Origin: Arsenophonus sp045399315
Lineage (GTDB): Bacteria > Pseudomonadota > Gammaproteobacteria > Enterobacterales > Enterobacteriaceae
DNA length: 44,643 nt
Assembly: GCA_045399315.1 (NCBI GenBank)
Contig: DAYVGO010000064.1
Location: forward strand, 1 to 44,643
Direction: 5' to 3'
Below the pieces are notes generated by a model. The model worked only from the letters and a program-made list of their open reading frames with translations, was not told where the DNA came from and ran no database searches. The translations under genes and the position numbers were made by a program. Shown here one piece after another: positions 39,813-44,643 of the stretch (position 1 is its first letter; each line of letters begins with the position of its first letter).

Positions 39813-41837
39813 ATGAATAAATTTCTAAATGATATAAAAAAACATTCAGAGCTGTTTGTATTAATATTAGTTTTTATGATCATTTCAATGTTGGTAATTC
39901 CATTACCTACATATTTAGTTGATTTTCTAATCGCATTAAACATTATTTTATCAGCTTTGGTATTTCTATCTTCATTTTATGTCAATAGAATATTAAATTT
40001 TTCGTCATTTCCTGCTATTTTATTAATAACAACATTATTTAGATTATCGCTAACTGTCAGTACAAGTCGATTAATATTAAGTGAAGCAGATGCAGGAGAA
40101 ATAGTTGCTGTATTTGGACAATTTGTTATTGCTGATAATTTAGTCGTAGGTTTTGTCATTTTTGCTATAGTTACAATTGTGCAGTTTATGGTTATTACCA
40201 AAGGTTCAGAACGTGTTGCAGAAGTTGCTGCCCGTTTTTCTCTTGATGGCATGCCAGGTAAACAAATGAGTATCGATGCTGATCTACGCTCTGGCATTAT
40301 TGATGCCGATGAAGCTAAGCATCGTCGTAGTATCGTAGAAAGGGAAAGTCAGCTTTATGGCTCCTTTGATGGTGCAATGAAATTTATTAAAGGTGATGCA
40401 ATCGCGAGCATAATTATTATCTTTATAAATTTTATTGGTGGCATAAGTGTTGGTATTAGCCAACATCAAATGGATTTTTCGCATGCATTAGCAACATATA
40501 CGATTTTGACGGTTGGTGATGGATTGGTGGCGCAAATACCCGCTTTATTAATTGCTGTGGCTGCAGGTTTTGTTGTAACTAGAGTTAATGGTGATAATGA
40601 AAATTTAGGTAGAACGATTATTAATCAATTGTTAACTAATCCTTTAGTTTTAATTATTTCAGCAGTTATTGCATTAAGTATTGGTAGTTTACCCGGTTTC
40701 CCTTTTGTTGTTTTCATGTTGATTTCGGGAATCTTGGCTAGTATGTATTATATTCAGTTTAAAAGAAATAAACCAAAGAACCAAGATATTACTCTAATTG
40801 AAAAAAATGAAATAACTAATATTGAAATAGATAATCAAGGGGTTATCAATAAAAAAACAAATGAAACGATACCTTTAATTTTAGTTGTTAATAAAAAGAT
40901 AATTGAAAATTTAGAGAAAGAAAATATCACTGACAAATTGAAAAAAAATTTTTATTTAGATTATGGAATAAATTTACCTGATATTATGATAAGTGATTGT
41001 AATGATTTAGAAGAAAATACTATAGTATTGTTGATTAATGAAATAAAAGCAGATCAATTTTATGTTAGATGCAATGGGTATCGTCTTATTAACAAGACAG
41101 ATGAAATTGAACATCTTGGAATCCAAAAAATTACTATTAATAATGATTTTTGGATAGATGAAACAGATTATGAAAAAATTAAGGAAATAGGTTATTTATG
41201 TCACCATTATATAGATGAAATTTATTTTAATATAGCCAATATACTGACTCGCTATGTACATGAATATTTTGGTATACAAGAAGCTAAGCAAGAAATTGAT
41301 AATTTAGAAGAGAGATATCCAGATCTTATTAAAGAAGTAGTAAGACATGCAACCATTCAAAGAATAGCTGAAATATTACAACGGCTAATTAATGAAAAAA
41401 TATCAATAAAAAACATGAAGTTAATTATGGAAACTATTGCACAATGGGCGCCAAAGGAAAAAGATGTTATTTTACTTGTAGAACATGTTCGTAGTGCATT
41501 AGGAAGATATATTTGTCATAAATTTTCTAGAGGAAATAATTTAAATGTTATTTTATTATCGAATGAAAATGAAGAGGTTATTCGATCTAATATTAGGAAT
41601 ACATCGGCGGGTGCATTTTTAAATCTAGAACCTAGAGAATCTGAATATTTATTAGATAAAATATCTTTAGCATTAGATAGTGTCCCTTTATCTTATAATG
41701 ATTTTGTAATTTTATGTTCAGTTGATATTAGAAGATTTTTTAAAAAATTTGTTGAAAATAAATTTAACAATGTGGATGTTATTTCTTTTGGTGAATTAAC
41801 AGAAACGGTTTCCGTAAATGTATTAAGAACGATTTAA
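39813..41837 (+). CDS. invA: Type III secretion export gate protein InvA (SctV)
   Basis: Inner-membrane export gate with a cytoplasmic nonameric ring. 674 residues (685 in Salmonella). The N-terminal half has about seven or eight membrane spans. It holds the FHIPEP-family signature MPGKQMSIDADLRSGIIDAD followed by EAKHRR, then GSFDGAMKFIKGDAIASIII and NFIGGISVGISQHQMDF. The C-terminal cytoplasmic domain begins near residue 330 and includes LTRYVHEYFGIQEAKQEIDN, IKEVVRHATIQRIAEILQRL and VEHVRSALGRYICHKF. It starts six bases after invE. Intact, no lesion seen. Confidence 0.97.
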   Translation: MNKFLNDIKKHSELFVLILVFMIISMLVIPLPTYLVDFLIALNIILSALVFLSSFYVNRILNFSSFPAILLITTLFRLSLTVSTSRLILSEADAGEIVAVFGQFVIADNLVVGFVIFAIVTIVQFMVITKGSERVAEVAARFSLDGMPGKQMSIDADLRSGIIDADEAKHRRSIVERESQLYGSFDGAMKFIKGDAIASIIIIFINFIGGISVGISQHQMDFSHALATYTILTVGDGLVAQIPALLIAVAAGFVVTRVNGDNENLGRTIINQLLTNPLVLIISAVIALSIGSLPGFPFVVFMLISGILASMYYIQFKRNKPKNQDITLIEKNEITNIEIDNQGVINKKTNETIPLILVVNKKIIENLEKENITDKLKKNFYLDYGINLPDIMISDCNDLEENTIVLLINEIKADQFYVRCNGYRLINKTDEIEHLGIQKITINNDFWIDETDYEKIKEIGYLCHHYIDEIYFNIANILTRYVHEYFGIQEAKQEIDNLEERYPDLIKEVVRHATIQRIAEILQRLINEKISIKNMKLIMETIAQWAPKEKDVILLVEHVRSALGRYICHKFSRGNNLNVILLSNENEEVIRSNIRNTSAGAFLNLEPRESEYLLDKISLALDSVPLSYNDFVILCSVDIRRFFKKFVENKFNNVDVISFGELTETVSVNVLRTI

Positions 41838-41854
41838 AACTAAATAGAGAGAAT

Positions 41855-42250
41855 ATGCATATTGATATTGCCTTATTAGTTCGTGATGCGCTAGTACATA
41901 ATGGTTGTGATAAAAATTTAATTTCTGATTTTGATGGACATTCAACGATTACATTAGAATTTAGTAATTCATTGGATATCAACATAAGTGTTGATGATAA
42001 TTGTGTCTGGTTGTGGAGTCCTCTATGTGAAGAGGAAAGTAATGTGATTTATCAGTTAAGTGAAAAAATATTAATGGAAGAATGCCAGTTTACCGTGACA
42101 AAATAATTACAATTAGTTTCTCGTAATAGAAATACTAATTTGGCTGGTGTTGTATCACCTGCATATTTAGCCGATGGAGCCGGGTTTTTTTTTGCTGCCT
42201 TGGAGGAATTTTTCCACCTAATAAATGATTATTCAGAGGTGCTTCATTAA
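41855..42250 (+). pseudogene. invB: Type III effector chaperone InvB, interrupted by one in-frame TAA
   Basis: Family role: class IB chaperone that binds several effectors (SipA, SopA, SopE in Salmonella). The first 83 codons match InvB: MHIDIALLVRDALVHNGCDK, FDGHSTITLEFSNSLDINIS and DDNCVWLWSPLCEEESNVIY. A TAA at 42104-42106 then ends the frame. The same frame continues without interruption for 47 codons (LQLVSRNRNTNLAGVVSPAY, LADGAGFFFAALEEFFHLIN) to a TAA that overlaps the invC start, exactly the coupling seen between invG and invE. Total 131 codons against 135 in Salmonella. A CAA to TAA change is the simplest cause. The truncated product lacks the last helices, which serve dimerisation and effector binding, so it is likely inactive. 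Confidence 0.88.
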
Positions 42251-43509
42251 TGGATAAAATCACTTTAAGCCATAGAATATATAAGATCCAGTCTCTATTA
42301 GGAACAATAATTGAGGCCAATATTGCTGATTGTGAAATTGGTGAAATTTGTCATATTCATAAAAATTGGCGTGATACAAAAATTATTGCTAAGGCACAAG
42401 TTTTGGGTTTTCAAAAAGATACTGTAATACTAGGGCTAATTGGTGACTCAATCGGGATCTCAAAAGATAGTGTGATTATTCCAACAAAAGAACATTTTAC
42501 AATTAAACTTTCAGCCGATTTATTAGGCTGTGTTATTGATTCAATGGGAAATATTGTTGAACGCTTAAAAGAAAAGAGTGACTTATTCAGCAGTGAAAAG
42601 AGAGGGATTAACCGAAGTTCACCAAGTTATTTGCAAAGAAAGCCAATACGACACCCATTTGTAACTGGTATAAAAGCAATAGATGGATTAATCACCTGTG
42701 GCATTGGTCAACGTTTGGGTATTTTTGCTTCTGCTGGATGTGGCAAAACTTCACTTATACACATGATTATACAACACGCTAGTGCAGATATTTTTGTCAT
42801 TGCATTAATTGGTGAGCGGGGTCGTGAGTTGACTGAGTTTATCGATACATTGAAAAAAACTGGTCATATAGATAAATGTATTATTGTTTACGCTACATCT
42901 GATTATTCTTCAATAGATCGTGCAAATGCTGCTCTGGTGGCAACAACAATCGCAGAGTATTTTCGAGATCAAGGTAGTAACGTAGTATTATTTTTAGATT
43001 CAATAACACGTTATTCTAGAGCATTACGCGATGTTGCGCTAGCAGCGGGTGAACCACCAGCCCGTAGAGGATATCCTGCCTCGGTATTTGAAGCGTTACC
43101 AAAATTATTAGAACGGCCGGGGCTTACTGAAAAAGGGGGAATAACAGCATTTTATACCATATTATTAGAAAGTGATGATGAGCCAGATCCGATTGCCGAA
43201 GAGATCCGTTCTATTCTTGATGGACATATTTATTTAAATCGAAAATTGGCAGAAAAGAATCACTATCCAGCTATTAGTATTTTACAAAGTATAAGTCGTG
43301 TAGCTTCTCAAGTCTGTGATCAGCAGCACTTGAATTATGCCGCTCAAGTAAGAAAAATTTTTAGTAAAATCGAAGAATTGAAAATATTTATAGATTTAGG
43401 GGAATATAAAGAAGGCGAAAACAGTGAAAATGATGAGATGTTATATAAATATAACAAGATAAATAGTTGGCTTATACAATCTCCAGATAAAAAAAAACTT
43501 TTGAATTAA
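42250..43509 (+). CDS. invC: Type III secretion ATPase InvC (SctN)
   Basis: Hexameric cytoplasmic ATPase that strips chaperones and unfolds substrates at the export gate. 419 residues (431 in Salmonella). Walker A GIFASAGCGKTSLIHMII; IALIGERGRELTEFID; Walker B with VVLFLDSITRYSRALRDVAL; then AAGEPPARRGYPASVFEALP, the segment typical of flagellar and T3SS ATPases; and FYTILLESDDEPDPIAEEIR. The ATG overlaps the TAA of the disrupted invB, so if initiation depends on ribosomes arriving from invB, the premature stop 144 bases upstream may lower InvC translation. Intact. Confidence 0.97.
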   Translation: MDKITLSHRIYKIQSLLGTIIEANIADCEIGEICHIHKNWRDTKIIAKAQVLGFQKDTVILGLIGDSIGISKDSVIIPTKEHFTIKLSADLLGCVIDSMGNIVERLKEKSDLFSSEKRGINRSSPSYLQRKPIRHPFVTGIKAIDGLITCGIGQRLGIFASAGCGKTSLIHMIIQHASADIFVIALIGERGRELTEFIDTLKKTGHIDKCIIVYATSDYSSIDRANAALVATTIAEYFRDQGSNVVLFLDSITRYSRALRDVALAAGEPPARRGYPASVFEALPKLLERPGLTEKGGITAFYTILLESDDEPDPIAEEIRSILDGHIYLNRKLAEKNHYPAISILQSISRVASQVCDQQHLNYAAQVRKIFSKIEELKIFIDLGEYKEGENSENDEMLYKYNKINSWLIQSPDKKKLLN

Positions 43510-43524
43510 TAAAAAAGGAGATGT

Positions 43525-43992
43525 ATGAGATTTTATCATGATGTAAAAAAGAGACATACTATGCTATGTCAGAAAATGAATCAGAACGATATGTTACTCA
43601 AAAATTTATATCATAAAATAATGTTAATAGAAAATGAGATAAATGATATAAATAAAGAAATTTTTTTTATTAATAACTTATTAAAAAATATCAATAATAT
43701 AGGTTTTTTATCAAGAAGTCAGTTATTTGCAATAAAAAATAAACAAGCCGTATTTGAACGTAAATTAATAGATTTAAAGTTGGAAAAAGCGAAAAAAGAA
43801 GCTGAAAATCAGGCTGTTATTGTAGAAAAAAAAGAAAAATTAAACTTTAAAAAATTTTTATATAAGAAAAATGAAAAATATATTTTTTTATTGAAAAAAG
43901 AAATAATTAAAATTAAACAAAGGAAATATCTTGTTGAAGAAAATGAAATAGAGGAAGTCCTTTATGCTAAAAATAAACTTAATAAAAATTAA
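43525..43992 (+). CDS. invI: Type III secretion stalk protein InvI (SpaM, SctO)
   Basis: 155 residues, extremely rich in Lys, Glu, Asn and Ile. It is almost wholly helical with a coiled-coil pattern (LENEINDINKEIF-like heptads, LIDLKLEKAKKEAENQAVI). Size, charge, coiled coil and position directly after the ATPase gene are those of the SctO/FliJ stalk, which links the ATPase to the export gate. Start ATG after AAAGGAG, a good ribosome site. Identification rests mainly on position and shape, since this family diverges fast. It overlaps the next gene by 29 bases. Intact. Confidence 0.8.
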   Translation: MRFYHDVKKRHTMLCQKMNQNDMLLKNLYHKIMLIENEINDINKEIFFINNLLKNINNIGFLSRSQLFAIKNKQAVFERKLIDLKLEKAKKEAENQAVIVEKKEKLNFKKFLYKKNEKYIFLLKKEIIKIKQRKYLVEENEIEEVLYAKNKLNKN

Positions 43993-44643
43993 TAGTATAC
44001 AGCCAAAGCAAAATGGAACATGCTCATTAGATGATATTATTGAAGAAAAGTTAAAAAATAATAAGATATTATCAGACATTAATTTGCCAAAAAACAATAA
44101 TGTTAATATGTTATATGATGATGCTATGTTTTATGATTATAAATATACGAATGATGTTAATGAAGATGATGAACTTAATGATACTAATGATATTTTAATT
44201 AAAAATGAAGAGATTTATCATACAATTGTAGATAAACAATTTTATAATGTGTCTTTGAAATTATCTGCTAACAACTTAGAAAATATTGAGTTAAGTAATT
44301 ATTCCTTATTCAAAGATTTTACCAATGAAGAGCAGATAAAAAATGATAAATTTAGTAATCAGAGAAAATATATTTCAACAAATAAAATATCCAGTCAAAA
44401 AAATTTAATAAAATATGAAAATAGCGTTGTAAAAAATGACAATATTAATAATACAATTGATAAAAATTGTATAACTACTTTAATTGATGCTGTTGACTTA
44501 GAACACACGGGTCAAAACAAACAAATTAGAGTAAGTCATTTTCGCTATAAAGAAATGGATTTAACATCAAATTGTGCAGTAATACCAATGAATTATAAGA
44601 GCAGTATTGAAAGAGATTATCATAATACATTATTTTTTTCTAA
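43964..44643 (+). CDS. invJ: Needle-length regulator InvJ (SpaN, SctP), incomplete at the right edge
   Basis: The ATG at 43964 follows GAGGAAG and opens a frame that runs without a stop to the end of the window (226 codons so far), starting MLKINLIKINSIQPKQNGTC. It overlaps invI by 29 bases. The sequence is hydrophilic and rich in Asn, Asp, Lys and Ile, with no membrane segment, as expected for the disordered N-terminal part of the ruler protein that sets needle length. The order invC-invI-invJ is that of SPI-1. Sequence similarity is weak, so the call depends on synteny. The conserved C-terminal substrate-switch domain would lie beyond the window. Confidence 0.7.
   Translation, partial: MLKINLIKINSIQPKQNGTCSLDDIIEEKLKNNKILSDINLPKNNNVNMLYDDAMFYDYKYTNDVNEDDELNDTNDILIKNEEIYHTIVDKQFYNVSLKLSANNLENIELSNYSLFKDFTNEEQIKNDKFSNQRKYISTNKISSQKNLIKYENSVVKNDNINNTIDKNCITTLIDAVDLEHTGQNKQIRVSHFRYKEMDLTSNCAVIPMNYKSSIERDYHNTLFFS

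Overview
The window looks like a chromosome segment of an insect-associated member of the Enterobacterales. The best guess is Arsenophonus or a close relative (Morganellaceae). This is an inference from very AT-rich intergenic DNA, enterobacterial housekeeping genes (hemB, crcB, eptC), a Salmonella SPI-1-type type III secretion operon, and the high density of young pseudogenes. No rRNA or tRNA gene was found.

Layout. (1) 1-9500: the tail of an unidentified gene, then decayed genes: gabD, a GNAT acetyltransferase, a lethal-factor-like (ATLF) zinc metallopeptidase with a 9-bp tandem repeat, an SseJ-like SGNH hydrolase, an ExoY/edema-factor-like nucleotidyl cyclase (core intact, tail frameshifted), an IS6-family relic with a 77-bp inverted-repeat element, sodC with a broken signal peptide, and a frameshifted unknown protein that may be an effector. 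(2) 9622-16923: a complete but ruined type I-E CRISPR-Cas operon on the minus strand, in the order cas3-cse1-cse2-cas6e-cas7-cas5-cas1-cas2. Only cas2 is open. A deletion fuses cas7 to cas5. No array is left, only one repeat-like palindrome. This block and sodC are visibly richer in G+C than the flanks. (3) 16924-29364: a serralysin pseudogene whose zinc ligands are mutated, an intact inner-membrane-type lipoprotein with a clear terminator, a dicarboxylate/amino-acid symporter pseudogene, intact eptC, a fimbrial-protein pseudogene with an Asn/Gly-rich tail, and a subtilisin-like protease pseudogene. (4) 29902-34028: an intact metabolic block (crcB, hemB, an NhaC-family antiporter, a trans-sulfuration enzyme). 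(5) 34029-44643: a long AT-rich leader region with overlapping palindromes, a short HilA-like regulator, then invF-invG-invE-invA-invB-invC-invI-invJ in Salmonella SPI-1 order. All are open except the chaperone invB, which has one in-frame TAA.

Together: secreted virulence factors (metallopeptidase, lipase-like effector, cyclase, serralysin, subtilase, fimbrial protein) and CRISPR immunity are being lost. The T3SS core, an envelope modification enzyme and haem synthesis are kept. Several lesions are single C-to-T type changes (Gln to TAA, Trp to TAG, His to Tyr) or indels in A or G runs, consistent with recent relaxation of selection under AT-biased mutation. I did not find a clearly new system. 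The least explained items are the frameshifted protein at 8946-9498, the overlapping palindromes upstream of the T3SS, and the Asn/Gly-rich tail of the fimbrial gene.
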